DNA from: Pyrinomonadaceae bacterium
GTDB taxonomy: Bacteria; Acidobacteriota; Blastocatellia; Pyrinomonadales; Pyrinomonadaceae
DNA length: 64,000 nt
Assembly: GCA_019694355.1 (NCBI GenBank)
Contig: JAIBCB010000003.1
Coordinates: 558,001 to 622,000 of the forward strand
Direction of reading: 5' to 3'
How positions within the stretch are numbered: the stretch's first letter is position 1; every line of letters begins with the position of its first letter. Of this stretch, positions 43,947 through 53,070 are shown piece by piece. The position numbers and the translations under genes are program-made. Below the pieces are notes generated by a model, which ran no database searches, was not told the origin of the DNA, and saw only the letters and a program-made list of their open reading frames with translations.

Positions 43947-45275
43947 TTAGTGAGAGCCCTCGCTGGATGAACGCAGGATGAGCGGCTTCAGCTGCTCAAA
44001 AGTTCGGTCGATCGCGCCGCGATTATTGTTCATTGCCGCCTTTGCACGTTCGCCGAGAGCTTTGCGTTTTTCGGGCCGATCAAGCAACGCGAGAAACTCC
44101 TTGGCAAGAGCAGCGGAGGCGTCATCTAACGATCCTTTTGGTATCTGTATCAACGCTTCGCGTTCAACGAACTCTTCAACGATAGCCTTAAAATTGTGTG
44201 TGTATGGCCCTGTGATGATGGCCTTCCCCTCGGCAGCAGGTTCTAAGATGCTCTGGCCGCCGTGTTCGATAAGGCTGCCGCCGACGAACACGATCTCAGC
44301 AAGCGGAAATGCCGCCCGCAGCTCGCCGATCGAATCAAGTAAGATCACGTCCGCGGACGCATCGCTTTCACTCGCGGCATTCGAACGGCGAGTCCATTTG
44401 AGGCCTGAGTTAGCGATAAGCTGTGCGACCTCGTCGAATCGCTCGGGGTGCCGCGGTGCGATCATAAGTCGAGGCGCCTCTTCGCGTGCGGCTTCCGAGG
44501 CCTTGCGAAAGGCATCGATCACCCAAGATTCTTCGGGAGCGTGAGTGCTTGCGGCGATGATCAAAGAGGCGTTTTCAGTAAGGCCGAAACGTGTAGCGAA
44601 CTCTTCGGTCAGAGCTTCTTCGGTCTCTGTGATCGAATGATCGAACTTCAAGTTGCCAGTCACCTTGACCTTGCTCGCACGCATACCGAGAGCCATAAAG
44701 CGGTTCGCGTCCGCCCCGGTTTGGATCAACGCTCGGTCGAAATAACCGAAGAGCCGCTTCATCGTCTTCTTGAACGCGTTGTAGCGCTTGTACGAACGCT
44801 CGGACATTCTGCCATTCACGAGAGCGACGCGGACGTGGAATTTGCAGGATTCGCGAATGAGGTTGAACCACAATTCCGTCTCCATTATCACGAGCAGCGT
44901 CGGGCGAAAATGCCGCAGTACGCGCCTTACCGTCCAGCGCCAATCGAACGGCACGTAAAAAACAGCCTCGGCTTCGGTGAAAAGCTCTTTCGCGAGCTTT
45001 TGGCCTGTCCGTGTGGTCGTCGAGACGATCAGCCGTATGTCGGGGAATTCAGAATGGAGACGATCGACAAGCGGCCTTGCGGCGTTAGCTTCGCCGACCG
45101 AAACACAATGCAGCCAGACTGTCCTGCGTTCGTCGGGTGTGAATTTGGGCAAGGAGAAACTCAGCCTTTGGAAGAATCCGGCCGCCCGCTTTCCCCTTAC
45201 GATGCTGCTCAACGCAAAAACGGGCAGCATCGCAAGAAAAGCGAGCGTATAGACGAGGCTGTAAAGGACGAACAT
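43947..45275 (-). CDS. waaA: 3-deoxy-D-manno-octulosonic acid transferase
   Basis: Adds KDO to lipid A precursors at the inner membrane, using CMP-KDO. N-terminal membrane helix, then GT30 features: WLHCVSVGEANAARPLVDRL, IVSTTTRTGQKLAKELF, YVPFDWRWTVRRVLRHFRPT and METELWFNLIRE, with a C-terminal GGSLIEHGGQSILEPAAEGK. AAGGAG 6 bases before the ATG. It implies a lipopolysaccharide-containing outer membrane. A glycosyltransferase follows in the same transcript. Confidence 0.95.
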   Translation of the reverse strand: MFVLYSLVYTLAFLAMLPVFALSSIVRGKRAAGFFQRLSFSLPKFTPDERRTVWLHCVSVGEANAARPLVDRLHSEFPDIRLIVSTTTRTGQKLAKELFTEAEAVFYVPFDWRWTVRRVLRHFRPTLLVIMETELWFNLIRESCKFHVRVALVNGRMSERSYKRYNAFKKTMKRLFGYFDRALIQTGADANRFMALGMRASKVKVTGNLKFDHSITETEEALTEEFATRFGLTENASLIIAASTHAPEESWVIDAFRKASEAAREEAPRLMIAPRHPERFDEVAQLIANSGLKWTRRSNAASESDASADVILLDSIGELRAAFPLAEIVFVGGSLIEHGGQSILEPAAEGKAIITGPYTHNFKAIVEEFVEREALIQIPKGSLDDASAALAKEFLALLDRPEKRKALGERAKAAMNNNRGAIDRTFEQLKPLILRSSSEGSH

Positions 45276-45332
45276 TGCAACTCCTTAAGAGATAAAGTCG
45301 CAAAAAGCGCAAAGTTGCAAAAACCGACGGTT

Positions 45333-45896
45333 CTACTTCACCCGCTCGATATAGCGAGATTCCGCCGGATTGACGCGGATCTTTTCGCCCTCGACGATGA
45401 ACGGCGGCACCTGAAGCGTCACGCCATTTTCGAGTGTCGCGGGCTTGTTCGAGTTCGATGCAGTAGCGCCTTTTAGGACGGGCTCGGTCGTCGTGACGGT
45501 CAGTTCCATCGAAGCGGGAAGCGTTATGCCGATGGGCGAGCCGTTATAGAACTCGACCTCGATCGTCAGGTTCGGCATCAGCCATTGAGCCGAATCGCCA
45601 AGATCATCTTCGGTCAGAGCGACCTGCTCATAGGTCTCATTGTTCATAAAATGATGATGCGAGCCGTCCGAATAAAGATAATCCATCTTGTGCTGTTCGA
45701 GCACGATCCTTTCGAGCGTGTCGTTCGAGCGAAAGCGGTATTCGAACGAGTTTCCGGTCAGCAGATTGCGAAGCCTTGCCTGCACCATCGCCCTCAAGTT
45801 GCCGGGTGTGTGGTGGTGAAACTCCATCACCTTGACCGGTGCGCCTTCGTGAAGGATCACCATTCCTTTCCTGATATCATTAGCTGAAATTGCCAT
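45333..45896 (-). CDS. efp: Elongation factor P (187 aa)
   Basis: Relieves ribosome stalling at polyproline. The three OB-like domains are complete, with the signature MNNETYEQ and the C-terminal [15 protein letters not shown]. At the loop that enters the peptidyl-transferase centre, E. coli has Lys34 (PGK); here it is Asn33 (TPGNLRAM). Lysylation or rhamnosylation at that site is therefore impossible. Upstream of waaA in the same direction. Confidence 0.95.
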   Translation of the reverse strand: MAISANDIRKGMVILHEGAPVKVMEFHHHTPGNLRAMVQARLRNLLTGNSFEYRFRSNDTLERIVLEQHKMDYLYSDGSHHHFMNNETYEQVALTEDDLGDSAQWLMPNLTIEVEFYNGSPIGITLPASMELTVTTTEPVLKGATASNSNKPATLENGVTLQVPPFIVEGEKIRVNPAESRYIERVK

Positions 45897-45985
45897 AAAC
45901 TAAAAAAACTCCCAAGCTCTCTGCACCTTTTGCCAAAGATGCAAAAAACAAAGGAGTAAGTTTATGGTTCGCGCCCGCTTTTTGT

Positions 45986-46384
45986 CTAGCGGACAGTTAC
46001 AAGAAATTTGAACGTGCCCTTCCAGGGGTCGGCCTTTGTACACTCGACGACCGTGATCACGTAATCACCGGCCGCTGTCGGCGAGACCTCATTCCGGTCG
46101 TGACAATCGGCCGCCATATCCTGATCGTAATGCGAGCCCTTTGGGGCTTTGATCGAGATCGTAATGGCGTTATCTCCTGTGCTTTCAGTAGTTAAGGTTT
46201 GGCCCTCGCGGACTCGAATGACGAACGTCCGCTTGCCCTTCCAGCTGTTGAGCGTGCCTGTAACGGTCTTTTCGGCAGCGCCGCGTGCAAATTTTATTCT
46301 CGTTGGACGTTTCTGGGCCGATGCCTCGGACACAAACCCAAAAACCAGCAGACTTAAGAGCGCGATCGAAAATAAGTTCTTCAT
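45986..46384 (-). CDS. Small exported beta-rich protein (132 aa)
   Basis: Signal peptide at residues 1-23 (ends ASAQ), then one beta-sandwich domain with GTLNSWKGKRTFVIRVREGQ, two cysteines (in ADCHD and VVECT) that could form a disulfide, and a final FKFLVTVR strand. It resembles pre-peptidase C-terminal or cyclophilin-inhibitor-like small domains, but no family is certain. Its start overlaps the previous gene's stop (ATGA), the third gene of a three-gene operon. Confidence 0.65.
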   Translation of the reverse strand: MKNLFSIALLSLLVFGFVSEASAQKRPTRIKFARGAAEKTVTGTLNSWKGKRTFVIRVREGQTLTTESTGDNAITISIKAPKGSHYDQDMAADCHDRNEVSPTAAGDYVITVVECTKADPWKGTFKFLVTVR

Positions 46385-46917
46385 TTGTCTTTTTCCTTGT
46401 CGCCGAAGGGAAGCGGCGGCGGTTCCTCACCGGCTTTTGGAGCCTCTCGATTCATGCTCGCATAGATCCCCATTATCTGGTCAACCCATTGTTTTGCCTC
46501 GGCCATTTCGGGGTCGATCTCAAGTGCCTTTCGGTAATCACCAAGCGCCGAAGGATATTGGCGGGCATCCGTGAGAGCCATTCCGCGGTCAAAATACGCC
46601 TTAGCGAGAGCCTTCTTGGCGTCGCCATTCTTAGGAGCCTTTTTCACCGCCGCTTCACTTGCCTTTATCGCCTCGTCAAATTTCGTCGTGTCGATAGGTG
46701 TTCCGCTCTGGGTCCATTTTGTCTTTGGCTTCGAGGGATCGACAGAAGGAACCGGGCCCGGGCCTGTCGGTTCGTTCGAGTGGGCTATTACGGATTGCTC
46801 CGGCAGTTTTGCATTGCTCGACGGCGCAGTATTGTCCGAAACGCGGACGGCGTTCGTGCCGCACGCGGCGAACGCGACGCTGGAAATAAAAACGATAAGT
46901 TTCGCGATATTCTTCAT
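46381..46917 (-). CDS. TPR lipoprotein (178 aa)
   Basis: Lipoprotein signal with lipobox FAAC (Cys20), then a Pro/Asn-rich linker, then two TPR motifs (AKAYFDRGMALTDARQYPSA and the preceding helix pair). Ends Lys-rich. ATG 46917 overlaps the stop of the upstream gene and is preferred to an upstream in-frame start. Middle gene of an ATGA-overlapping operon with a dikinase-like protein upstream. Confidence 0.78.
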   Translation of the reverse strand: MKNIAKLIVFISSVAFAACGTNAVRVSDNTAPSSNAKLPEQSVIAHSNEPTGPGPVPSVDPSKPKTKWTQSGTPIDTTKFDEAIKASEAAVKKAPKNGDAKKALAKAYFDRGMALTDARQYPSALGDYRKALEIDPEMAEAKQWVDQIMGIYASMNREAPKAGEEPPPLPFGDKEKDK

Positions 46918-48866
46918 TTTTTCTCTATGTACGGCCTCGATTGAACGATAAAGATCTTTCTGTCTATTATGCCCCACTCGATATCCTGCGCAACCGAACC
47001 GCCAAAAGCTTTCTTGATCGCAAGTGCCGCTTTCGCAAGGGCACGTGCTTCGGCATTTGTCAGTACTCGCTGATCGGGCCCGGCGCAAGTCTCGCGTGTG
47101 GGCCGAAGGTCGCCTTTCTCATCAAATTCGAGTGCACTCTGCTGCTGTGAGAGGGTTTTTACTGTAACGGAGTTTGCAACTCCGCTGTAAAGAAGCTGTT
47201 CCGGGATGCCTGCGTTATCAACGACCTTTGAGTTGTGCCCGCAAACAGCGGAAATATAGACGACATCGCGTGCCCTCGTGTTGAAAGGATCTTTCGTGAT
47301 CATCACGCCGCCCTTTTTCATATTGATGCCGACCTGTACCAACGCCGACATATAGACGTCCGTTTGGCTTATGTAATTCCGCACGCGAGCCTCGTAGGCG
47401 TCAAAATTCCAAAGCGAAGCCCAAACCTTCTTTACGGCCGTGATCAGAGATTCATCGTCGATGACGTTTGCAACGCTCGAATAAAGACCGGCACCGCTGA
47501 AATTCGGCAGGTCTTCGCTGTTCGAAGAGCTTCGGACAAACACGGGCTTTCCGCCAAGCTGCGTGTGCCAGCGTTCGAGGATCTCTTTCTTCAACGCCTC
47601 ATCGAACTTGCCGGCGATGATCGTTTGGCGGAACTCGGCAAGCTTCTGCCTGCGGATGCGCGGATTGTGGACAAAATCGTTGTTGTCAGTGAGCTTGAGA
47701 ATAACATCGTCAAACCCATTGTCCTGCATGAACTTGTCGTACCAATGGAACGGGATCCCAAAACCGTCGGGAATTGTGACGCCCGGCACTCTCTTGTTGA
47801 GCATCTCGCCGAGGTTCGCGGCCTTTGATCCGTAAGAAATGCTGTCACGCTTTCGCATCGCGGCGAGCGGAGCAAGCTTTGTTGTGGCAAGGTTGACCGG
47901 CGGAACCTGATCGTCCGGCGGATTCGGAATATCTTCCGAGCTCGTTACGCGTTCGAGAGTGTAGTCGCTCGATCTTGCGTCAAGCTTCATCCAGTAAGTG
48001 TTGAGGCCGCGAAAGAGCTTGTCGGCGTCCTTGACGTAGATGTTCGGAATCCCCCAACCGTGAGCCAGGATGTTCACATGCGAAAGAGGCGACGAAGGCT
48101 TGGCGACGATAATGCCCCGAACCGGCGGCAGCGACTGCGGCAGTTCGCGCAGGATAAGTATCTCGTTGTCACCGATCTCGACCGTGTCGTCGAGTTTGTC
48201 GATGATGTGGATTCGTCCGACGGCACTGCCTGTATTCAGGGCAAGATAGACTTGGTTTCGATTGAGTTCGTCATGCGAAACGCGTTCGATACCTAGATCG
48301 GCCGACGCAGCGTCTTGCCGCTCCGAGTTCGGTTTGAAGCTTACGTGCGTGTAAAAGGCCGAATTTATGGTGTCGTTAGCAAGTTTGATCAACTCGCTCG
48401 TTGCCATATCGCCTTCCCAAAGTTCCCACGTAAATTTTTGCACAGGTTCCTGCCACGCGATCGTTCCGACGATAAATCGGCGGCCTTTGTCGATATAGAT
48501 CGGCTGGAAAATATCAGCACCGCGGGGCACGAGATATGTGGCGAGAAGAAAATCTTTGTGAAAGCGATATCTTTGCGAATTGATGAAGTAGATCTTATTT
48601 TTCGCAAGACGATCGATCACGAACATCACATGCGGCAGCGCGTACGGTGTGCCTTGCTGATAAATACGTGCGAGCGAATCGAACGCGGCTCTCGACGGGA
48701 TCGACCTCAGCGAGTCGTTCTTCGACGCCGTTAACTTTGGCCGAGACTTTGTCGGAACATCCTCTTTTGTGCGTTCGCCGGGTGCCTGGCCAAGGGCGAA
48801 GGCCGCAAATGCTGCGACAAAGAGAAACGCCGCAAGAGAACGGGGATAAAATTGCTTACTTCTCAT
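46914..48866 (-). CDS. Exported PEP-synthase/glucan-water-dikinase-like protein (650 aa)
   Basis: Signal peptide at residues 1-26 (ends FALGQ). About 220 residues of unknown fold lead to a swivelling phosphohistidine domain, GIIVAKPSSPLSHVNILAHG (H263). An ATP-grasp domain comes last: YGSKAANLGEML, FVRSSSNSEDLPNFSGAGLY, and DIEWGIIDRKIFIVQSRP. The order His domain then ATP domain is that of glucan water dikinases and opposite to PEP synthase; there is no PEP-binding barrel. If exported, ATP supply is a puzzle. First gene of a three-gene operon. Confidence 0.78.
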   Translation of the reverse strand: MRSKQFYPRSLAAFLFVAAFAAFALGQAPGERTKEDVPTKSRPKLTASKNDSLRSIPSRAAFDSLARIYQQGTPYALPHVMFVIDRLAKNKIYFINSQRYRFHKDFLLATYLVPRGADIFQPIYIDKGRRFIVGTIAWQEPVQKFTWELWEGDMATSELIKLANDTINSAFYTHVSFKPNSERQDAASADLGIERVSHDELNRNQVYLALNTGSAVGRIHIIDKLDDTVEIGDNEILILRELPQSLPPVRGIIVAKPSSPLSHVNILAHGWGIPNIYVKDADKLFRGLNTYWMKLDARSSDYTLERVTSSEDIPNPPDDQVPPVNLATTKLAPLAAMRKRDSISYGSKAANLGEMLNKRVPGVTIPDGFGIPFHWYDKFMQDNGFDDVILKLTDNNDFVHNPRIRRQKLAEFRQTIIAGKFDEALKKEILERWHTQLGGKPVFVRSSSNSEDLPNFSGAGLYSSVANVIDDESLITAVKKVWASLWNFDAYEARVRNYISQTDVYMSALVQVGINMKKGGVMITKDPFNTRARDVVYISAVCGHNSKVVDNAGIPEQLLYSGVANSVTVKTLSQQQSALEFDEKGDLRPTRETCAGPDQRVLTNAEARALAKAALAIKKAFGGSVAQDIEWGIIDRKIFIVQSRPYIEKK

Positions 48867-48880
48867 TGAAAAACTTTGCT

Positions 48881-49543
48881 TTACGCCGACGTCCGCATAT
48901 TGAGGTCTTTCTTTTTCAAGAAACGCTCGCGAAACTCCTGTGCGTCATCAGGACATTCCTGTACAAACCCGAGGTCGTGGATGATCCCGTCACGAAGGCC
49001 GTAGATCCAGCCATGCAGGACCAATGTCTGCCCGCGAGCCCAAGCGTCGGTAACAACGGTCGTGTCGGCCGCGTTGATGACCTGACGCGCGACATTAAGC
49101 TCGCACAAACGATCGACGCGTTCTTCGCCTTCGAGGTTGTCCAATTCGTCCGAATAAAGGTACGCGGTCTCGCGTATGATCTGGAGCCAATTGTCGATCA
49201 ATCCGTGCCCGATCGATTCAAGAGCGGCCCGAACACCGCCGCAGCCATAGTGTCCGCAAACGATGACGTGCTCGACCTTCAAAACTTCAACGGCGAACTG
49301 CAGAACGGAAAGGCAGTTCAGGTCGCCGTGAGCAACGATATTCGAGATATTGCGATGGACGAACACATCTCCGGGCGTGAGGCCGGTGATCTGATTCGCC
49401 GGCACACGGCTGTCAGAGCATCCGATCCAAAGATAGTCGGGAGACTGAAGGGCCGCGAGTTTTGCAAAAAAATCCGGCTCCCGATCGACTTGCTCAGCTG
49501 CCCAGGCTTGATTCTTCTCGAGAAGGCGCTCTAAACGATCCAT
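48881..49543 (-). CDS. can: Beta-class carbonic anhydrase (220 aa)
   Basis: Reversible hydration of CO2. The zinc ligands are C42 (GCSDSRVPANQI, with the D44-R46 dyad), H98 and C101 (VCGHYGCGGVRAAL). The length is that of E. coli Can. Cytoplasmic. It is upstream of the dikinase-like operon with a 14-base gap, so cotranscription is possible. Confidence 0.95.
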   Translation of the reverse strand: MDRLERLLEKNQAWAAEQVDREPDFFAKLAALQSPDYLWIGCSDSRVPANQITGLTPGDVFVHRNISNIVAHGDLNCLSVLQFAVEVLKVEHVIVCGHYGCGGVRAALESIGHGLIDNWLQIIRETAYLYSDELDNLEGEERVDRLCELNVARQVINAADTTVVTDAWARGQTLVLHGWIYGLRDGIIHDLGFVQECPDDAQEFRERFLKKKDLNMRTSA

Positions 49544-49589
49544 AAAACCATTCTATCTGTCCGGGCAAGCCGCACAAAGCAGAGGCAGT

Positions 49590-49817
49590 TCACGTCTGCT
49601 GTGGCGCGTCAGGCGGTTCGGAAGGTTCTTCCGGCTTCGGACGGGCGTTTATTCTTGCCTTTAGCCGAAACCGATAGCCAAGAAAGAACATCGAAACAGC
49701 GAGAATAAAGCACGAAAATGTCCAGTCTGGATCGTCCGAGCGATAGAAATATACGAGCGCGGCGGCAAGAAGCAAGCCCGCGAGATAGAAGATGAATTCG
49801 AGGCGGCGGTAAGACAT
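49590..49817 (-). CDS. Small two-helix membrane protein (75 aa)
   Basis: Two hydrophobic helices (about 7-25 and 32-48), then a basic stretch RFRLKARINARPK and a Pro/Glu-rich tail. No family recognised. Its ATG directly follows the stop of the DUF4126 gene, so it belongs to that transcript. Confidence 0.6.
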   Translation of the reverse strand: MSYRRLEFIFYLAGLLLAAALVYFYRSDDPDWTFSCFILAVSMFFLGYRFRLKARINARPKPEEPSEPPDAPQQT

Positions 49818-50435
49818 CTACCTCGCTGCCGGGTCGAATCCTTTGCCGGAAAGATAAGCCGAAACGGCTCGGAACATTCGCAGCAACCGTCTAACGATCT
49901 TCGGCAGGAACCACAAGAAACCGACGAGGAAGAGCACGAGGATTATCGCAACGACGATCGGTGCGAAGACGGCGAGCAGCGTGCCGACAAAGGCGATTAT
50001 GTCCTCGACGATCGAAAGCGTCCAATTCGAAACGGGTTCTGGTGAAAGGTTCGCTGTCACACGAGCAGCGGTCTTTGTGCCGTGCGAGGCCAAAGCCAGC
50101 CCGCCGCCGAGAAGGGCAGCAGAGATCGTGACCGTCGGGTCAAGCTGGCTGGTTGCGGCGTATGCTACGACCGCTCCCGCAGGTACGCGTATGAATGTGT
50201 GGATAACGTCCCAGACGCTGTCCACATACGGGATCTTGTCCGCAGCGAACTCAACGATATAAAGGCCGCCCGCAATGCCGATGATCCACCAATTATCGAG
50301 AGCCTCAAGCCCGCCCGGCAGCTTTACGCCGCCAAATTTCTGCAGCAGCCCAAGAACGCTCACCGTCGCATACAGATTGATGCCGCTCGTCCACGCCGAA
50401 CCAAGAGCAAGAGATAATGTCGATAACCATTCCAT
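49818..50435 (-). CDS. DUF4126-domain membrane protein (205 aa)
   Basis: Begins WLSTLSLALGSAWTSGINLY and has GGVKLPGGLEALDNWWIIGI, typical of DUF4126, with five to six hydrophobic helices and a conserved region ALASHGTKTAARVTANLSPE. Function unknown. The upstream 196 bases to the Bro-N gene hold no other gene. Confidence 0.82.
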   Translation of the reverse strand: MEWLSTLSLALGSAWTSGINLYATVSVLGLLQKFGGVKLPGGLEALDNWWIIGIAGGLYIVEFAADKIPYVDSVWDVIHTFIRVPAGAVVAYAATSQLDPTVTISAALLGGGLALASHGTKTAARVTANLSPEPVSNWTLSIVEDIIAFVGTLLAVFAPIVVAIILVLFLVGFLWFLPKIVRRLLRMFRAVSAYLSGKGFDPAAR

Positions 50436-50631
50436 CTGTTTTAAAAGTGTTCAAGCTAACCGGCCAGCTCGACAAACCTGTCCAACTTATCCTAGCACTT
50501 CTGCCGCGTTACGACCGTATCAAAAGGGCGATCTTGATGCCGTCGTGTTTAGGGACACCGGCATACGTAGGCCTAGGAATCTTCGTAGGCGTAGATCGTT
50601 GGCGTTGCTTCAGATTTTGCGGGGAAAAATA

Positions 50632-51471
50632 TCATCCTTTCTTGAGCTTTTTCTTTTGTGATTTTGGCGGCAAAAAGTTTTCTCCCGAGACTACCTTTCT
50701 ACCTGTCTCGGTCTCAAAATCCGTTCTTGCCCGTTTTGCCACACGTCCGCCTTTACGGCCTGAGTCGGCATTCTCTGACAGCCCTTCCGCTCCGTCGCGT
50801 TCGGCGATCTGTCGGGTTGTGAGTTCGGCCAGGGCGGTAAACAAGAGTTCCGCTTCGCTCATGTGGTCGCGAAGGTTTTGTGTTTTTAGTCCCTTGAGCT
50901 TTTTGTGCTCTTTTACGGTTACGTCACTCCACTCCTGATGGATAATGTTTGTCAGAACTGCGTATTCATCTCCCTTGATACCGTGGTCTTTCCAGTAATC
51001 CGTCAGCTTGTTTCGCGTCTCCTGGCCGGTCATCCGCTGTTGGATCCATTTCTCGCTTCGGCCCTGCTGCTGCCAGTTTTCGCGTGCCCTATCGAGCGAA
51101 CGCGCCGGATCCTGCATTTCCTGAATGCGCTCGAAACCGACCTTTGCCAGCCAGTGTTTGAAGGGTTCGGCTTTTGGCGAGGGGATAGATTGAATGATAC
51201 GCAGCAGACCCTGGACATCTGAGCAATCGGTCTCACGCAGTTTCCCGTCCGGAGCCTTCATTTTCAACTGTCGACAAATTGTCGACAGTTCAAATCCATC
51301 GTCAAGTTGGACGCGCTTTTTCATCCTGAACCAATAGTCTCGAGGATTTACGCTGTCGCTCAATGCTCCGACAACATCTATAACGGAGAAATACCATTTT
51401 TCTTCGTGCTCATCATAGTGACGGCGTATTTGATACTCCTGAAAAGCGGTCATTGCCAGTTCATCTTTCAT
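50632..51471 (-). CDS. Bro-N domain protein, phage-antirepressor-like (279 aa)
   Basis: The N-terminal 110 residues match the Bro-N domain (IRRHYDEHEEKWYFSVIDVV, then NPRDYWFRMKKR) found in phage and transposon antirepressors. The middle part (KHWLAKVGFERIQEMQDPAR, KLTDYWKDHGIKGDEYAVLT) is shared with a widespread bacterial Bro-N family. The tail is basic (KSQKKKLKKG). No other phage genes are near, so it is a lone acquired gene. ATG 51471 is used; ATG 51453 is an alternative. Confidence 0.82.
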   Translation of the reverse strand: MKDELAMTAFQEYQIRRHYDEHEEKWYFSVIDVVGALSDSVNPRDYWFRMKKRVQLDDGFELSTICRQLKMKAPDGKLRETDCSDVQGLLRIIQSIPSPKAEPFKHWLAKVGFERIQEMQDPARSLDRARENWQQQGRSEKWIQQRMTGQETRNKLTDYWKDHGIKGDEYAVLTNIIHQEWSDVTVKEHKKLKGLKTQNLRDHMSEAELLFTALAELTTRQIAERDGAEGLSENADSGRKGGRVAKRARTDFETETGRKVVSGENFLPPKSQKKKLKKG

Positions 51472-51493
51472 ACATTTAAGGTGTTACACCTTG

Positions 51494-51607
51494 CTACGGT
51501 TGGCCATTCAACTTCATGCCCGCCAGCCAAATTCTTTTGCGACGCGTTTTATTTGCAGTATTGTCAACAATTTCTTTTGATGCTTTTTCTGCTTTACGTT
51601 TGGTCAT
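51494..51607 (-). CDS. Possible small basic protein (37 aa)
   Basis: ATG 51607 to TAG 51494 reads MTKRKAEKASKEIVDNTANK and a further 17 residues, highly basic. GAGAGG lies about 12 bases upstream. It is just upstream of the Bro-N gene in the same direction. Without homology this may be chance. Confidence 0.25.
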   Translation of the reverse strand: MTKRKAEKASKEIVDNTANKTRRKRIWLAGMKLNGQP

Positions 51608-51668
51608 TTAGTCACTATCCTCTCCCACCACTATTGGCGGAACCATTCTGTCGATAAAGAGAACCGTA

Positions 51669-53024
51669 TCACTCATCCGCTTTTCCCTCGTCACTTTCAT
51701 CCTTCTTGAACCCGAATTTCTCCAGGCGGTATTGCAATGTACGAAAAGTGAGGCCGAGGAGTTTGGCGGATCTTGTGATGTTATTATCGGTGCGCTCCAT
51801 TGCCTGCATGATGAGGCTGCGTTCGAGGTCCTCGAAGTTAATGCCGTCTGCCGGGAGCTTGAAATCCGTACTTGCATCAATGGCCGTGGGCCGCACTGCA
51901 TTGGTCATTTCGGGCGGCAGATCGTCGAACGTAACCGTATCGTTCTCACAAAGCAGGATCGATCGCTCGATCGCCGATTCGAGCTGCCGGACGTTGCCCG
52001 GATATGCGTATTCGTCGAGGATCTTTCGTGCGGCCGCGTCGATCTTGATCTTGTGGTCAGTTCCGCGCGTGTGTTTTTTGACGAAATATTCGATCAGGAC
52101 GGGAATGTCGGTGCGCCGTTCACGAAGCGGCGGCAGTTCGATCGAGAGCACGTTCAGCCGATAGTAAAGATCTTCGCGAAAACGTTTTTCTTCGACCATA
52201 TGAAGCAGGTCGCGGTTCGTTGCGGCAACAACGCGAACATCGACGTCGATCTCTTTGGTGCCGCCGACGCGGCGTATCTGCTTTTCCTGAAGCGCTCGCA
52301 GGATCTTCGCCTGGAGCGATATGTCGAGCTCGCCGATCTCGTCCAAGAAAAGTGTGCCGCCGTGTGCGATCTCGAAAAGGCCTTTTTTATCAGAGACCGC
52401 ACCGGTGAATGAGCCTTTTTCGTGGCCGAAAAGTTCGGATTCAAGCAGATTCTCGTTGATCGCGGCGCAGTTCACGGCCTGAAAAGTTTCGTTCGAGCGA
52501 TGGCTGTTTGCGTGGATCGAACGTGCGATCAGCTCTTTTCCGGTGCCGCTTTCGCCGCGGATAAGGACAGTGGAATTCGACTTTGCGATCTTCAGGATCA
52601 GCTTCTTGACCTTGTCCATCTCGGGCGAGACGGAAATGATCTCTGCGTCGAGAGTCGAGAGCTTCTTCAATGCTCGCGAAACGGTTTCGAGCAGCTTCTC
52701 GCTGTCGTAAGGCTTCTGCAGATATTCGAAAGCGCCAAGACGCATCGCATCGACCGCCGAATCGACCGAACCGTGCGCTGTCAGCAAAATAACGATGATC
52801 GACTTGTCAAAATCTGTAAGAGATTTGAGCAGGTCGAGGCCGCTCATTCCCGTCATCTTCAGGTCGGTCAAAACGAGATCGAAATGCCGGTCGGCGACAA
52901 ACTTCATCGCCGCTTCACCCGAACTTGCGGTCGTTACGTCGTAGCCTTCACCCGACAATATCTCTTCGAGAATTTCCCTTTGATTTTTCTCGTCGTCAAC
53001 AACGAGGATGGATTTTCGAGCCAT
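51669..53024 (-). CDS. NtrC-family sigma-54 response regulator (451 aa)
   Basis: Receiver with phospho-acceptor D54 ([10 protein letters not shown]), AAA+ domain with Walker A GESGTGKE, a sigma-54 loop written GSFTGA (usual GAFTGA), and a Fis-type HTH ([20 protein letters not shown]). It pairs with the sensor kinase gene 46 bases upstream in the same operon. Target genes cannot be read from the window. Confidence 0.94.
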   Translation of the reverse strand: MARKSILVVDDEKNQREILEEILSGEGYDVTTASSGEAAMKFVADRHFDLVLTDLKMTGMSGLDLLKSLTDFDKSIIVILLTAHGSVDSAVDAMRLGAFEYLQKPYDSEKLLETVSRALKKLSTLDAEIISVSPEMDKVKKLILKIAKSNSTVLIRGESGTGKELIARSIHANSHRSNETFQAVNCAAINENLLESELFGHEKGSFTGAVSDKKGLFEIAHGGTLFLDEIGELDISLQAKILRALQEKQIRRVGGTKEIDVDVRVVAATNRDLLHMVEEKRFREDLYYRLNVLSIELPPLRERRTDIPVLIEYFVKKHTRGTDHKIKIDAAARKILDEYAYPGNVRQLESAIERSILLCENDTVTFDDLPPEMTNAVRPTAIDASTDFKLPADGINFEDLERSLIMQAMERTDNNITRSAKLLGLTFRTLQYRLEKFGFKKDESDEGKADE

Positions 53025-53070
53025 AATGAAAACTTAGTTAAATTCGGAGCAAAATGCGAGTTTGGCCGCG

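Noticed and set aside
44448..45476. 342-codon open frame antisense to waaA and efp
   Set aside because: It crosses two secure genes and an intergenic region and has no recognisable domain.
46914..48866. Naming this gene ppsA (PEP synthase)
   Set aside because: Domain order is reversed, the PEP-binding barrel is absent and a signal peptide is present.
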